From the NCBI RefSeq assembly GCF_000381985.1, contig NZ_KB907337.1:571697-635696 (forward strand): DNA of 64,000 bases. Reading direction: 5' to 3'. Positions within the stretch are counted from its first letter, which is position 1. The number at the start of each line of letters is the position of its first letter. The notes under the pieces are model-generated. The model worked only from the letters and a program-made list of their open reading frames with translations. It was not told the DNA's origin and did no database searches. Source of the stretch: Novispirillum itersonii subsp. itersonii ATCC 12639 (lineage in GTDB: Bacteria > Pseudomonadota > Alphaproteobacteria > Rhodospirillales > Rhodospirillaceae). A program made the translations under genes and the position numbers. Shown piece by piece: positions 43,004 to 52,407 of this stretch.

Positions 43004-43447
43004 ATGAACCAGACGGATGGAACGGAGAGACCCGGCATGATCCGACAGAACACCGCGTCAGCACTGGTCCGCGCCTGCGCCCTGCCGCTGCTTGCCGGGG
43101 TCCTCTGCGGCTTCAGCCCGGCTGTCTTTGCCGCCGATAAAGCCATCAACTGCGAACGCACCATTAACCCGGCTGAACTGCTGACCTGTGCCCAGAAAGA
43201 TCTGAACAGCAATCAGAAGAAACTGGATGCCCTGATGAAGCGCGGGGAAAAGCAGATCCCCGCCTCCGCACTGCCGCTGTTTCGGGCCGCCCAGACCACC
43301 TGGATGGCCTACCGCGATGCAGAATGCGCGTGGAATGCGCTGGATCTTGATAACGGCAGCACAATAGAACTCAGCCGCCTGACCTGCATGTCTGACCTGA
43401 CCGCCAGCCGGATTGACGAGCTGGAGGCCAGCATCGGCGGGCCCTGA
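43004..43447 (+). CDS. LprI/DUF1311-like periplasmic protein
   Basis: 147 residues, or 136 from a second in-frame ATG at 43037, which gives a cleaner signal peptide ending VFAA. The mature part has the LprI pattern: INCERTINPAELLTCAQKDLN, ALPLFRAAQTTWMAYRDAECAW and RLTCMSDLTASRIDELE, with four conserved Cys. Members of this family bind lysozyme in mycobacteria; elsewhere the role is unknown. AAGG precedes the ATG at 43004. Confidence 0.82.
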   Translation: MNQTDGTERPGMIRQNTASALVRACALPLLAGVLCGFSPAVFAADKAINCERTINPAELLTCAQKDLNSNQKKLDALMKRGEKQIPASALPLFRAAQTTWMAYRDAECAWNALDLDNGSTIELSRLTCMSDLTASRIDELEASIGGP

Positions 43448-43480
43448 GGCCCCACGCTGAACTCCCCTGAACCCGGTCAA

Positions 43481-43510
43481 GGAAAAAGGGGCGCAGTGGC
43501 CCCTTTTTCC
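43481..43510. terminator. Bidirectional terminator
   Basis: GGAAAAAGGGGC and GCCCCTTTTTCC around a 6-base loop, between convergent LprI-like and DUF1737 genes. Confidence 0.85.
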
Positions 43511-43547
43511 GTCATAACGCTGTCAGCGGTCCCGCTAGCAAGGCGGA

Positions 43548-43754
43548 TCAGAACTCAGACAGCTTTAGGTCAGGGGTATACTCAACCCCCTCAACTTCTT
43601 TGACAATCGCCTGACCGCAGATCACGCGCTTCTGCTCGGCATCAAAGGTCAGGGTCGGGGTGCCGTGCAGCTGCCAGCCCTTGTTCAGCGCGGCTGTCAC
43701 ACGGTGACAGAAGGCGGAATCATCCGGGCCGGTCAGGTAACGATACAGCTTCAT
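43548..43754 (-). CDS. DUF1737 family protein
   Basis: 68-residue small protein of unknown function that matches the DUF1737 pattern: MKLYRYLTGPDDSAFCHRVT, LNKGWQLHGTPTLTFDAEQ and GQAIVKEV. I chose the ATG at 43754, which is the family N-terminus. It lies 50 bp downstream of the MFS gene on the same strand and may be co-transcribed. Confidence 0.85.
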   Translation of the reverse strand: MKLYRYLTGPDDSAFCHRVTAALNKGWQLHGTPTLTFDAEQKRVICGQAIVKEVEGVEYTPDLKLSEF

Positions 43755-43804
43755 TCCCTTACTCCGTCTTTGCCGCCGGGCTCCGGCGGTCCGTTCTGGG
43801 GATG

Positions 43805-45226
43805 TCACTGTAGAGCAGGATCATCCGCAGGCAAGGCAGATTTTCCGGTACCCCGGACCAGAAGCAGGGCCACCGCCACCAGCCCCAGCGCCAGCCCGAA
43901 CGCCACCCGCAGCCCTGATGCGGCAGCGGCGGCAGACGTCACCGCCCCACCGGCCCCCCACAGAAACACCGCCCCCATCGCCGATGCCCCGGTGACCAGC
44001 CCCAGATTGCGCGACAGGTTCAGCAGCCCGGAGACCACCCCCCGCTGGTCGGTGGCCCGCCCCCGCATCACGCCGGTGTTATTGGCGGTCTGAAACAGGG
44101 CATAGCCTGGGGTCAGCACCAGCAGCGCCAGCACATACCCTGCCCAGCCGCCGGATCCGGCCTGCACCGCCAGCGCCGCGCACCCGGCAACCATACCGGC
44201 CAGTCCCCAGCGGGTGACGCGGTCCGCCCCGAAACGGTCGGCCAGCCGCCCCGCCGGGCCTGCCGACAGGGCCGACATCACCGGGCCGGATGACATCGCC
44301 AGACCGACCTGTGCCGCCGTCAGGCCGACCCCCTGCGTCAGATAGAACGGCCCGGCCACCAGCGTGGCCATCATCACCGCCGACACCAGAAAGCCTGCCA
44401 GCAGGCTGCCCCGCAGGGCCGGATCCCCCAGCAGATCAAGCCGGATCAGCGGTGACGGGCTGCGCCGCAGCGACCACAGCACCAATCCGGCGAACACCAC
44501 CGCGATGGCCAGAAATCCACCCCGCAGGGCCAGCCCCATCTCCCCGGCCCCCGTCATCGCCAGCGCATATCCGGTCAGCATCACCACCAGCAACGCCATG
44601 CTGCGGCCATCAAACGGCGGGCGGGCCGTTGCGGTCCGCCGGTCCGCCGGTACAGACAGCGCCACCAGCCCCCAGACCACGGCCGCCACGGCGGCAACGG
44701 CGACAAACACCGGCGGCCAGCCCCACGCCTGTATCAGCAGCCCGCCCAGAGACGGGCCAGAGGCCGTCCCGACCGCCGACAGCGTGCCCATCAGCCCCAT
44801 TGCCCGCCCGGTGCGCCCGCTGGGGATCACATCGCCGATCAGCGCCATGCTGACCGCCATCATCACCGCCGCCCCGGCCCCCTGCAGGGCCCGCGCCGCC
44901 ACCAGTCCCCACAGGTCCGGGGCGGCGGCACACAGCAGGGAAGCCAGCAGGAACAGGCCGGTTCCGGTCAGCAGCAGACGGCGGCGGCCCCACAGGTCAG
45001 ACAGCCGCCCCGCCCCGACCACCAGCGTGGTCAGGGCCAGAAGATACGCCACCACCACCCATTGTACCGCCGCCACCGGCTGGCTGAAGCCCTGTGCCAG
45101 CGACGGCAGGGTGACCGTGGCAATGCTGCCGCCCAGCGCCGACAGCAGCACACACAGGCCGAGCGCCATCAGTGCCGCCCGGCCGGAAGAAGGGGGCCTG
45201 TGCGTTAAAGGGGATGTCGCTGCCAT
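43805..45226 (-). CDS. MFS transporter, DHA2-like drug exporter
   Basis: Proton-driven inner-membrane exporter of 473 residues with 12-14 predicted helices. It has the MFS loop motif GRLSDLWGRRRLLL after TM2, ARALQGAGAAVMMAVSMALIG (antiporter motif C region; LGPSLGG-like GPSLGGLL in TM5) and a second GRLADRFGADR motif. AGGAGAG lies 8 bp before the ATG at 45226. Its gene is divergent from a LysR regulator, which probably controls it. The substrate is unknown. Confidence 0.9.
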   Translation of the reverse strand: MAATSPLTHRPPSSGRAALMALGLCVLLSALGGSIATVTLPSLAQGFSQPVAAVQWVVVAYLLALTTLVVGAGRLSDLWGRRRLLLTGTGLFLLASLLCAAAPDLWGLVAARALQGAGAAVMMAVSMALIGDVIPSGRTGRAMGLMGTLSAVGTASGPSLGGLLIQAWGWPPVFVAVAAVAAVVWGLVALSVPADRRTATARPPFDGRSMALLVVMLTGYALAMTGAGEMGLALRGGFLAIAVVFAGLVLWSLRRSPSPLIRLDLLGDPALRGSLLAGFLVSAVMMATLVAGPFYLTQGVGLTAAQVGLAMSSGPVMSALSAGPAGRLADRFGADRVTRWGLAGMVAGCAALAVQAGSGGWAGYVLALLVLTPGYALFQTANNTGVMRGRATDQRGVVSGLLNLSRNLGLVTGASAMGAVFLWGAGGAVTSAAAAASGLRVAFGLALGLVAVALLLVRGTGKSALPADDPALQ

Positions 45227-45303
45227 GAAGATCTCTCCTGAATACGGTCCGTGCAGGACCACAAGACTATCCCCAGGCCTGATATGGCGGAATACGCACC
45301 CTT

Positions 45304-45320
45304 TGCAGTATAATGCTGCA
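45304..45320. promoter_or_regulatory. Inverted repeat overlapping a -10 box between MFS and LysR genes
   Basis: TGCAG-N7-CTGCA with TATAAT in the centre, in the 123-bp divergent gap. The layout is T-N11-A-like and would let the LysR protein repress its own promoter. Confidence 0.5.
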
Positions 45321-45349
45321 TGTGACGCCTTATCAGGATCCCTCCCCCG

Positions 45350-46246
45350 ATGCCGCTGCCGGACCTGAACCTGCTGATCCCCCTGAATGCCCTGCTGACG
45401 GAAGGCAGCGTCGCCCGGGCCGCCGCCCGCCTGCACCTGAGCCCGTCCGCCATGAGCCGCGCCCTCGCCCGGCTGCGGGAGGTGACCGGCGACCCGCTGC
45501 TGGTGCGGGCCGGGCGCGGGCTGGTGCCCACCCCCCGGGCGCTGGCCCTGCGCGATCAGGTGCAGACCCTGCTGGAAACGGCGGAACAGGTGCTGCGCCC
45601 GGAGACCACCCTTGATCTGACCCGTCTGGAGCGGACATTTACCCTGCGGGCCAGCGATGGCTTTGTAGAAACCTTCGGCCCGGCGCTGCTGGCCCTCGTC
45701 AGCACCGAAGCGCCGCTGGCGCGCCTGCGGTTTCTGCCCAAACCACAGAAGGACACGACGCCCCTGCGCACCGGGGCGGTGGATCTGGAGATCGGCGTGG
45801 TGACAGAGGAAACCGGGCCGGAGCTGCGCACACAGGCCCTGTTTCAGGACCGGATGGTCGGGGCGGTGCGGCCCGGCCACCCCCTGCTGGACAGCCCGGT
45901 GACGGCAGAACGCTTTGCCGCCGGGGACCATGTGCTGATGTCGCGCCGGGGCGTCAGTCAGGGCCTGACCGACACCGCCCTTGCCGCCCTTGGCCTGCGG
46001 CGGCGGGTGGTGGTGACGGTCGGCGGCTTTTCCGAAACGCTGGCGCTGGCCCGCCGCAGTGACCTGATCGCCACGGTCCCCGACCGCTTTACCGCAGCCC
46101 TGCGGGACGGCATGATCACCTTTCCGCTGCCGTTCCCGATGCCGGGCCTGACCCTGTCCCTGCTGTGGCACCCCCGGCTGGAGGCCGACCCCGCCCACCG
46201 CTGGCTGCGCGGCTGTGTCCGGGCCCTGTGTATGGCGGGATCATAA
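45350..46246 (+). CDS. LysR family transcriptional regulator
   Basis: 298 residues: N-terminal winged helix (PDLNLLIPLNALLTEGSVARA, LSPSAMSRALARLREVTGDPLLVRAG) and a periplasmic-binding-protein-like effector domain (about 88-298). The N-terminus resembles the NodD/NahR-like branch with the LxxLxALLxEGSV start. It is divergent from the MFS exporter gene and presumably controls it. The inducer is unknown. Confidence 0.92.
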   Translation: MPLPDLNLLIPLNALLTEGSVARAAARLHLSPSAMSRALARLREVTGDPLLVRAGRGLVPTPRALALRDQVQTLLETAEQVLRPETTLDLTRLERTFTLRASDGFVETFGPALLALVSTEAPLARLRFLPKPQKDTTPLRTGAVDLEIGVVTEETGPELRTQALFQDRMVGAVRPGHPLLDSPVTAERFAAGDHVLMSRRGVSQGLTDTALAALGLRRRVVVTVGGFSETLALARRSDLIATVPDRFTAALRDGMITFPLPFPMPGLTLSLLWHPRLEADPAHRWLRGCVRALCMAGS

Positions 46247-46251
46247 GAAAA

Positions 46252-46276
46252 GGGGCCCCGGTCACACCGGAGCCCC
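46252..46276. terminator. Hairpin between convergent LysR and acyl-CoA synthetase genes
   Basis: GGGGCCCCGG, CACA-containing loop, CCGGAGCCCC; no T tract, so activity is uncertain. Confidence 0.45.
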
Positions 46277-46302
46277 CCGTCAGTCTCAGATCCGGCCCGC
46301 CT

Positions 46303-47958
46303 TTACAGCGGCACGCTGTCCCCGGCCTCATCCTGAAGCTGCTTGCGCAGCACATACTTCTGGATTTTGCCGGTGGAGGTCTTCGGCAGGTCGCCGAAGC
46401 GCACATCACGCGGGCATTTGAAGCCGGCCAGATTGGCCCGGCAATGGGCGACAATCTCTTCCACCGTCAGGCTGTGGCCGGGCTTCAGCTCGACGAAGGC
46501 GCAGGGGGTTTCGCCCCACTTGGCATCCGGCTTGGCGACCACGGCAGCCAGCGCCACCGACGGGTGCTTGTGCAGAACACCTTCGACCTCAATCGACGAA
46601 ATGTTTTCGCCGCCCGAGATGATGATGTCCTTCGAGCGGTCCTTCAGCTGAATGTAGCCATCGGGATGCATCACGCCAAGGTCGCCGGTATGGAACCAGC
46701 CCCCGGCAAAGGCTTCGTCAGAGGCACGCGGGTTTTTCAGATAGCCGCGCATCACCTGATTGCCCCGGCAGAACACTTCGCCGATGGTCTCGCCGTCGGC
46801 GGGCACCGGCTGCATGGTGGTGGCGTCGGCCACCATCAGATCAAACTGCAGGGTATAGGGCACGCCCTGCCGCGCCTTCAGGCGGGCTTTTTCCTCGATA
46901 TCGCCGTGGTCCCACTCTTCTTTCCACGCGCAGACCACCGACGGGCCATAGGTTTCGGTCAGCCCGTAAACGTGGGTAACGCGGAAGCCCTGCTGCTCCA
47001 TGCTGGCCAGCACGCTGGCCGGGGGCGGGGCGGCTGCCGTCATCACGTTGACGATGTGATCGAAGGACCGTTTTTCCTCTTCCTTCGCATTCAGGATCAT
47101 CCCCAGCACGATCGGGGCCCCGTTGACGTAAGCGACCTTGTGGTCAGCAATGGCGTCATAGATCACCTTGGCCGACACCCGGCGCTGACAGACGAACGTG
47201 CCTGCCGTCATCGCCACCGTCCACGGGAAGCACCAGCCGTTGCAGTGGAACAGCGGCACGTTGGACAGAATGACCGGATGCGGCCCCATGCCCCAGTCCA
47301 GCGAGTTGGAAACGGCGGTCAGGTAAGCGCCACGGTGGCTGTAGACCACACCCTTCGGGTTGCCGGTGGTGCCGGAGGTGTAGTTAAGCGCAATCGCATC
47401 CCACTCATTGGCGGGCAGCGCCCATTGATAGGCCGGATCACCGGCGGCAATGAAGGCTTCGTAATCGCATTCGCCAATCTTCGGGCCGGGGTTCTCACAC
47501 TCCGGATCGTCGATATAAATCACCAGCGGCTTGTAGAACACCTTGCCGAGAATGTGGGTGACCAGCTCGCCGAATTCACGGTCGGCAATCAGGACCTTGG
47601 CCTCGCCGTGATCGAGGATGAAGGCGATGGCGTCAGCATCCAGCCGGGTGTTGATCGCATTCAGCACCGCGCCGATCATCGGCACGCCAAAATGCGCCTC
47701 GTACATTTCCGGGGTGTTGTGGGCCAGAAAGGCGACAGTATCCCCGGTGCTGATGCCACGCTGGGCCAGCGCCGAGGCCAGACGGCGTGACCGCGCATCC
47801 GTCTCTTTCCAGGTGAAGCGGCGCTGCCCGTGAATCACCGAAGTATAATCCGGAAAAACCCGTGCCGCCCGCTGCAGGAAAGACACAGGGGTCAGCGGCA
47901 CATAATTGGCCGGGTTCTGGTCCAGATGCAGCTCATAAGGGTTGGTCGTCGTGCCCAC
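46303..47958 (-). CDS. Acyl-CoA synthetase (AMP-forming), DmdB/medium-chain-like
   Basis: Activates a carboxylic acid to its CoA thioester through an acyl-adenylate. The 551-residue protein has the P-loop YTSGTTGNPKGVVYSH (about 189-204), YGLTETYGP, GWFHTGDLGVMHPDGYI, the hinge DRSKDIIISGGENIS and the C-terminal PKTSTGKIQKYVLR with catalytic Lys. The N-terminal text resembles the 3-methylmercaptopropionyl-CoA ligase/medium-chain family; the substrate is not settled by sequence. It starts at a GTG with GGAGG about 9 bp upstream. It is not in an operon. Confidence 0.92.
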   Translation of the reverse strand: MGTTTNPYELHLDQNPANYVPLTPVSFLQRAARVFPDYTSVIHGQRRFTWKETDARSRRLASALAQRGISTGDTVAFLAHNTPEMYEAHFGVPMIGAVLNAINTRLDADAIAFILDHGEAKVLIADREFGELVTHILGKVFYKPLVIYIDDPECENPGPKIGECDYEAFIAAGDPAYQWALPANEWDAIALNYTSGTTGNPKGVVYSHRGAYLTAVSNSLDWGMGPHPVILSNVPLFHCNGWCFPWTVAMTAGTFVCQRRVSAKVIYDAIADHKVAYVNGAPIVLGMILNAKEEEKRSFDHIVNVMTAAAPPPASVLASMEQQGFRVTHVYGLTETYGPSVVCAWKEEWDHGDIEEKARLKARQGVPYTLQFDLMVADATTMQPVPADGETIGEVFCRGNQVMRGYLKNPRASDEAFAGGWFHTGDLGVMHPDGYIQLKDRSKDIIISGGENISSIEVEGVLHKHPSVALAAVVAKPDAKWGETPCAFVELKPGHSLTVEEIVAHCRANLAGFKCPRDVRFGDLPKTSTGKIQKYVLRKQLQDEAGDSVPL

Positions 47959-48320
47959 GATCGCGTTCCTCCGTCGATCCTGTCAATTTTCGGTCCCAGT
48001 GTGTGCCATCGGGGGTCGTGAGTGTTCCGGTCTGTCGCCTGATTTCCCCCTGCGGCGAACGAAGCGTACTCTGCGGCAGCGTGCATCGCAACATAATGTC
48101 ATGATGATACACGGAAGACCTGCCACGCCAAAAAAGCGTACCGGAACCAGCCGCGCCCGTCAGCAGAGACGCGGGCAAAGACGCCGGCAGGCTTTCACAG
48201 AACCGGCACCAGCCCCGGCCCGGCCTGCCATCGGCCCCTCTTGTCATCCGCAGCCATTCCGGCGCACAGTGCCACCTGACAGTTTCCCCCCGTCCCTCCC
48301 CGCTGCCGGATCCGATCACC
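47959..48320. other. Intergenic region without recognised features
   Basis: 362 bp between divergent acyl-CoA synthetase and MFS genes. No gene, terminator or clear operator is seen; both promoters should lie here. Confidence 0.5.
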
Positions 48321-49487
48321 GTGCCCCGCTTTCTGTCTTCTGATGCCCTGCGCCTGTCCCTGCTGTACGGGGCGTGGTTCTGTGTTCCCGGAATCCAGCT
48401 GCCGTTCTGGCCGGTCTGGCTGCAGCACCGCGGGCTGTCGGCGGTTGATATCGGTATCGTGCTGGGGGCGGTGTACTGGGCGCGGGTGATCAGCAACCCG
48501 CTGATCGGCAGCGCGGTCGATCTGTGGGGGCGGCGCGACCGGATGCTGGCGATCCTTGGCATCGTTTCAGCGCTGCTGATGGCGTCGTATCTGGTGGCTG
48601 ACGGGTTCTGGCCGATCCTGCTCGTGTCGCTTCTGGCCTCGGCCCTGTATGCCGGTATTGTGCCGATCAGCGAAACCATCACCATGGCCCTGACCACGGC
48701 CGGGCGGGTTGAATACGGCCGCATCCGCATGTGGGGGTCTGCCACCTTTATCGTTATGGCCGGTATTGCCGGGCTGGCGATTGATCACAGCCCGACCGCC
48801 GAGGTGATCGTATGGCTGGTGATCGGCTGCGCCGTCATCACCAGCGCCGCCTGTTTCCTGCCGCCGAAGATTGATGCCGGACGCCCGAAGGGGCCGCGCG
48901 AACCGTGGAGCAAACTCTTCAAAGACAGACCGTTCATTCTATTTTTATGCGTCCTTGGCTGCTTTCAGGGCAGTCACACCATGTTTTACGGTTTTGGCAC
49001 CCTGCACTGGCGGGCGGCGGGGATCTCCCCCGTCACCATCGGCGGGCTGTGGGCGGTGGGGGTCATTGCCGAAATCCTGCTGTTCGCCTTCTCGCCGCAG
49101 ATCCTGCGTCACCTGCGGCCCCGGCATCTGCTGGCGCTGGCCGCCTTCGGCGGGGTGCTGCGCTGGACCGTGATGCCCTTCACCACGTCGCTGTGGGTGC
49201 TGTTTCCGCTGCAGAGCCTGCACGCCCTGACATTCGGCTGCGCCCATCTGGGGGCGATGCACAGTGTCGGGCGGATGGTCAGCCCCGGCCTGACGGCGCG
49301 GGCGCAGTCTCTGTATTCTTCCATCGCCGCCGGGGTGATTCCGGGTATTCTGATGCTGGGGGCCGGGCCGCTATATAACCATTTCGGCGGCTGGGCCTTT
49401 CTGACCTCGGCCCTGCTGTCGGGCGGGGGTTATCTGTTGCTGCGGATGATCCCGGCCACCGCCTTCACCCGGACCACTCCGACCTAG
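48321..49487 (+). CDS. MFS transporter (PPP/HcaT-like)
   Basis: 388-residue inner-membrane transporter with about 12 helices. The N-terminus ([25 protein letters not shown]) and [11 protein letters not shown] match the 3-phenylpropionate permease (HcaT) / nucleoside-permease-like branch of MFS. It begins with GTG at 48321 and only a weak GGA site. The next gene, an RluE-type enzyme, starts 16 bp downstream, so the two may share a transcript. The aromatic-acid substrate suggested by HcaT similarity is uncertain. Confidence 0.88.
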   Translation: MPRFLSSDALRLSLLYGAWFCVPGIQLPFWPVWLQHRGLSAVDIGIVLGAVYWARVISNPLIGSAVDLWGRRDRMLAILGIVSALLMASYLVADGFWPILLVSLLASALYAGIVPISETITMALTTAGRVEYGRIRMWGSATFIVMAGIAGLAIDHSPTAEVIVWLVIGCAVITSAACFLPPKIDAGRPKGPREPWSKLFKDRPFILFLCVLGCFQGSHTMFYGFGTLHWRAAGISPVTIGGLWAVGVIAEILLFAFSPQILRHLRPRHLLALAAFGGVLRWTVMPFTTSLWVLFPLQSLHALTFGCAHLGAMHSVGRMVSPGLTARAQSLYSSIAAGVIPGILMLGAGPLYNHFGGWAFLTSALLSGGGYLLLRMIPATAFTRTTPT

Positions 49488-49503
49488 AAAGCTGTCCTGC
49501 ACC

Positions 49504-50199
49504 ATGACCACCCCGCCCCGCCCCGCCCGCAAACGCCCGGTGATCCTGCGCGGACTGCCCGGCCTTGAGGCCCCCCGGCAGCGCCCGCGCCCGCCGAAAC
49601 GGCCCGCCGAGCCGGTGCGCACCGGCCCCAGCCGGACCGTGGCATTCCATAAGCCTTATGGCGTGCTGTGCCAGTTTACCCCCGATCAGCCGGGGCAGAA
49701 GACCCTTGCTGATTTTGACCTGCCGCCGGGGCTGTATCCGGTCGGGCGGCTGGATCAGGACAGCGAGGGGCTGCTGCTGCTGTCTAACAACGGCCGCCTG
49801 ATCCAGCACCTGCTGGAACCCCGCTTCGGCCACCCCCGCACCTATCTGGCGCAGGTGGAAAACATACCGACCGAACAGGCGCTGCAGGCCCTGCGCGATG
49901 GCGTCACCATCCGCATCAACAAGCAGGATCATCATACCCTGCCCGCCCGGGCCGTGCTGGACCCCGCCGAACCTGATCTGCCGCCCCGTGACCCGCCGGT
50001 CCGCTACCGTGCCGCCATCCCGACAGCGTGGCTGCGCCTGACCCTGACCGAAGGCAAGAACCGGCAGGTGCGGCGGATGACCGCCGCCGTCGGCTTCCCG
50101 ACCCTGCGGCTGATCCGTGTTGCCATCGGTGCCCTGCCGCTTGGCACGCTGGCCCCCGGCCAGTGGCGCGATGTAACACCGGAAGAGATTGGCCTGTGA
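49504..50199 (+). CDS. 23S rRNA pseudouridine synthase, RluE type
   Basis: Isomerises a uridine in 23S rRNA. The 231-residue protein belongs to the RsuA/RluB/E/F family: [14 protein letters not shown], catalytic motif [18 protein letters not shown] with Asp near residue 83, TYLAQVE and [26 protein letters not shown] basic, Pro-rich N-terminal extension (about 1-40) precedes the catalytic domain and there is no S4 domain, as in RluE. Its stop overlaps the GTG of the next gene. Confidence 0.92.
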   Translation: MTTPPRPARKRPVILRGLPGLEAPRQRPRPPKRPAEPVRTGPSRTVAFHKPYGVLCQFTPDQPGQKTLADFDLPPGLYPVGRLDQDSEGLLLLSNNGRLIQHLLEPRFGHPRTYLAQVENIPTEQALQALRDGVTIRINKQDHHTLPARAVLDPAEPDLPPRDPPVRYRAAIPTAWLRLTLTEGKNRQVRRMTAAVGFPTLRLIRVAIGALPLGTLAPGQWRDVTPEEIGL

Positions 50200-50825
50200 C
50201 CGCGTCGCCCCCGCCTTCCGTCGCTTTGATCGTGCTGGCGGCCGGTCGCTCCAGCCGGATGCAGGGGCGGCATAAACTGCTGGAAGAGATCAACGGCCTG
50301 CCGATGGTCCGCCACAGTGCCGCGACGGCGCTGGCCAGCGGGCTGGGGCCTGTGACCGTGGTCACCGGCTTTCAGGCGGATGCCGTCTGCACCGCCCTGC
50401 ATGGTCTGCCCCTGACCGTGATCCATGCGCCGGACTATTCTGATGGCCTGTCAGCGTCGCTGCGGGCCGGGCTGCGCGCCTGCCCGCCCGATTGTGCCGG
50501 GGCGATGATCCTGCTGGCGGATATGCCGGAAGTCACGGCAGAGACCCTGCGGGCACTGTATGACGGCTGGCGTCAGGGCCCGCCCCCGGCAATTGCCGTG
50601 ACGGCCCGCAACGGGCAGCGGGGCAATCCGGTTCTGTGGGACCGCGCCTATTTTGAAGATCTGTGCGCCGTCACCGGCGATACCGGCGGGCGGGAGGTCT
50701 TGCAGCGGCACCGCGCGCATGTGCGGATGGTGGAAAGCACCGGCAGCGCCATCTTCACCGATATCGACACCCCGGAGGATCTGGCCGCCCTGCGGGCCCG
50801 CTGCGCCCGGCAAGAAAAACTGTAA
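50196..50825 (+). CDS. MobA-like nucleotidyltransferase (MocA family)
   Basis: 209 residues with the NTP-transferase motif [45 protein letters not shown] for the metal-binding Asp, and GNPVLW, which together match MocA-type CTP:molybdopterin cytidylyltransferases for xanthine-oxidase-class enzymes. The GTG start at 50196 overlaps the upstream stop (GTGA). No molybdoenzyme of that class is adjacent, so the substrate assignment is tentative. Confidence 0.85.
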   Translation: MTASPPPSVALIVLAAGRSSRMQGRHKLLEEINGLPMVRHSAATALASGLGPVTVVTGFQADAVCTALHGLPLTVIHAPDYSDGLSASLRAGLRACPPDCAGAMILLADMPEVTAETLRALYDGWRQGPPPAIAVTARNGQRGNPVLWDRAYFEDLCAVTGDTGGREVLQRHRAHVRMVESTGSAIFTDIDTPEDLAALRARCARQEKL

Positions 50826-50969
50826 TCCGCCCCATTTTCTACTAAAAAGATTTCTATATAAAAATATCCCCTTATTAGCGATTTAAATTCGCGCTACCCT
50901 GAGATCAATAAAGGGAGGATGGATCACCCATGTCGGGAATCTGAAATAGCACCATCAGGGGATATGAGA

Positions 50970-51926
50970 ATGACAGGTCGTAATGGAAGGACGCCAGCCA
51001 TAGCGTTGGCTTTAGCATTAAGCGTGTCAGCCTGCAGTTCCTCGCCGACGGCAGAAAATATCAGTAAATTTTCATCTGCACTCGACGCAACAACATCCAC
51101 CTTTCAGGCCGCTGTCGACAAAACGGCTGCCGCCGAGCGAGAAGCCAACAGATATGATGCCGCTCTCGCCTACATCAGCGGCCAGCAGTTTACCTTACGG
51201 CCACCGGCACCGGCATTTGACCCTCAGGCCCTTCAGAACCACCTGAAGATGGTTTCCGCCCTACAGGCCTATGCCCAAATACTGGCCGACCTGACCGAGG
51301 GAGAGTCGCAGAAGAAGATTGGCCCCGCCATCAATACCCTTGGTGACAGCCTCAAAGGCTTCAGTCAATCGTCACTGCTGCTTGGGACAGGAATGCTGAG
51401 CGAGGCCGCTGTTGATAAAGGGGTCAAGGCTGCATCCGCTCTCGGAACATTCCTCACGCAGGAATACGTCACCCTAAAAATCACCGAAGCCGTGATCAGA
51501 ATGGACCCTGCGATCCGCGAGACCGCAGCCTATCTGAATACTGCGATTGGCTCAGCTACCTTCAGCGGTGGCCTTCCCGAATGCTTCCCGGGGGCAGGAC
51601 TGCGCTTAATCCTTTGCAGGGTGGTGGTTGAAAAGAGGATGGCCCGCGAAACGGTCCTGACTTACGCCCGCGAAGAAAGTACAAAACGCGGATCTCCCGG
51701 AAAAGCCCAGCTCTTCGATATGTTCAATGCAGCCTACACCGCCGAAACCGATGCAGCCGCAGCAGATGCCGCTTTTTCCGATGTCAAAAATGCTCTGGAT
51801 AAAATGGTCGCGGCCCACGAGGCCCTGAAGACCCCCGATGGCCCGGGCACTGCCGCGAAAGTGCAGAGCTTTCTTGCCTTTGCGAACCGGGCATCCTCAG
51901 CGTACCGGGATGCCTTCGCTCACTGA
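50970..51926 (+). CDS. Lipoprotein of unknown function
   Basis: 318 residues with a lipoprotein signal (MTGRNGRTPAIALALALSVSACSS, lipobox VSAC split by none; Cys near residue 22). The mature part is helical and rich in Ala, with SALDATTSTFQAAVDKTAAAE, LNHLK-like helices, LADLTEGESQKKIGPAINTL and DVKNALDKMVAAHEAL. I chose the ATG at 50970 with AGGGG 8 bp upstream; an ATG 6 bp earlier is in frame. The upstream 140 bp are AT-rich. It pairs with a small helical protein gene 113 bp downstream. I do not recognise the family. Confidence 0.75.
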   Translation: MTGRNGRTPAIALALALSVSACSSSPTAENISKFSSALDATTSTFQAAVDKTAAAEREANRYDAALAYISGQQFTLRPPAPAFDPQALQNHLKMVSALQAYAQILADLTEGESQKKIGPAINTLGDSLKGFSQSSLLLGTGMLSEAAVDKGVKAASALGTFLTQEYVTLKITEAVIRMDPAIRETAAYLNTAIGSATFSGGLPECFPGAGLRLILCRVVVEKRMARETVLTYAREESTKRGSPGKAQLFDMFNAAYTAETDAAAADAAFSDVKNALDKMVAAHEALKTPDGPGTAAKVQSFLAFANRASSAYRDAFAH

Positions 51927-52039
51927 GCCAGAGCCTTTCTGCCAGCCGCAGACACTCCGTTTTTACGGGCAACCGTTTTATCCGGTCAGCTTCCGCTCAC
52001 TCGACAAACTCTCCGGCATGCATTTACAGGAGAAAAACC

Positions 52040-52351
52040 ATGTCGTGCAGTGTTAAAGACGCAAAAGAGAGCATCCAACAAAGCCTTGCTGCCCTTGAGG
52101 CCGCTTTTAATGCCGCTGACAGCGCTGACGAGAAAGCGCGCGTCCATCGATGCATCCACAGACTCAACCAAGAACTGATCAGAATAGAGAGCCAAGAAAT
52201 TGGGGGAAAATACACCCCGTCCGTCGATGTTCAATCCATCATCGACGACCTCGAGACCGTCAAGAGGAACGTTGAAAGACTTTGCAACGTAATCAACGGT
52301 GCCTCAAAAATAATTGGCGCTATTACAAAAGTAGTTTCCATCATCATCTGA
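52040..52351 (+). CDS. Small helical protein of unknown function, paired with the lipoprotein
   Basis: 103 residues, predicted almost entirely helical: two amphipathic helices (about 5-50) with regular Glu/Lys spacing, a short break, a further coiled segment (SIIDDLETVKRNVERLCNVI) and a hydrophobic C-terminus (about 87-103, SKIIGAITKVVSIII) that could sit in or on a membrane. AGGAG lies 6 bp before the ATG, and a strong terminator follows 21 bp after the stop, so it ends the lipoprotein transcript. I do not recognise it. Confidence 0.75.
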   Translation: MSCSVKDAKESIQQSLAALEAAFNAADSADEKARVHRCIHRLNQELIRIESQEIGGKYTPSVDVQSIIDDLETVKRNVERLCNVINGASKIIGAITKVVSIII

Positions 52352-52372
52352 TGACGCCTGAACAGATACCCC

Positions 52373-52407
52373 GGGAAAGGTATCTTCCCTTGATACCTTT
52401 CCCTTTT
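52373..52407. terminator. Strong terminator of the lipoprotein module
   Basis: GGGAAAGGTATC (52373-52384) pairs with GATACCTTTCCC (52392-52403), then TTTT. Confidence 0.85.

Noticed and set aside
45227-46198. N-terminal extension of the MFS frame across the LysR gene
   Set aside because: It is antisense to the LysR regulator; the transporter starts at 45226 with a good ribosome binding site.
50930-50944. Four-codon leader peptide before the lipoprotein gene
   Set aside because: AAGGGAGG precedes an ATG followed by three codons and a stop, but there is no attenuator structure to support a role.
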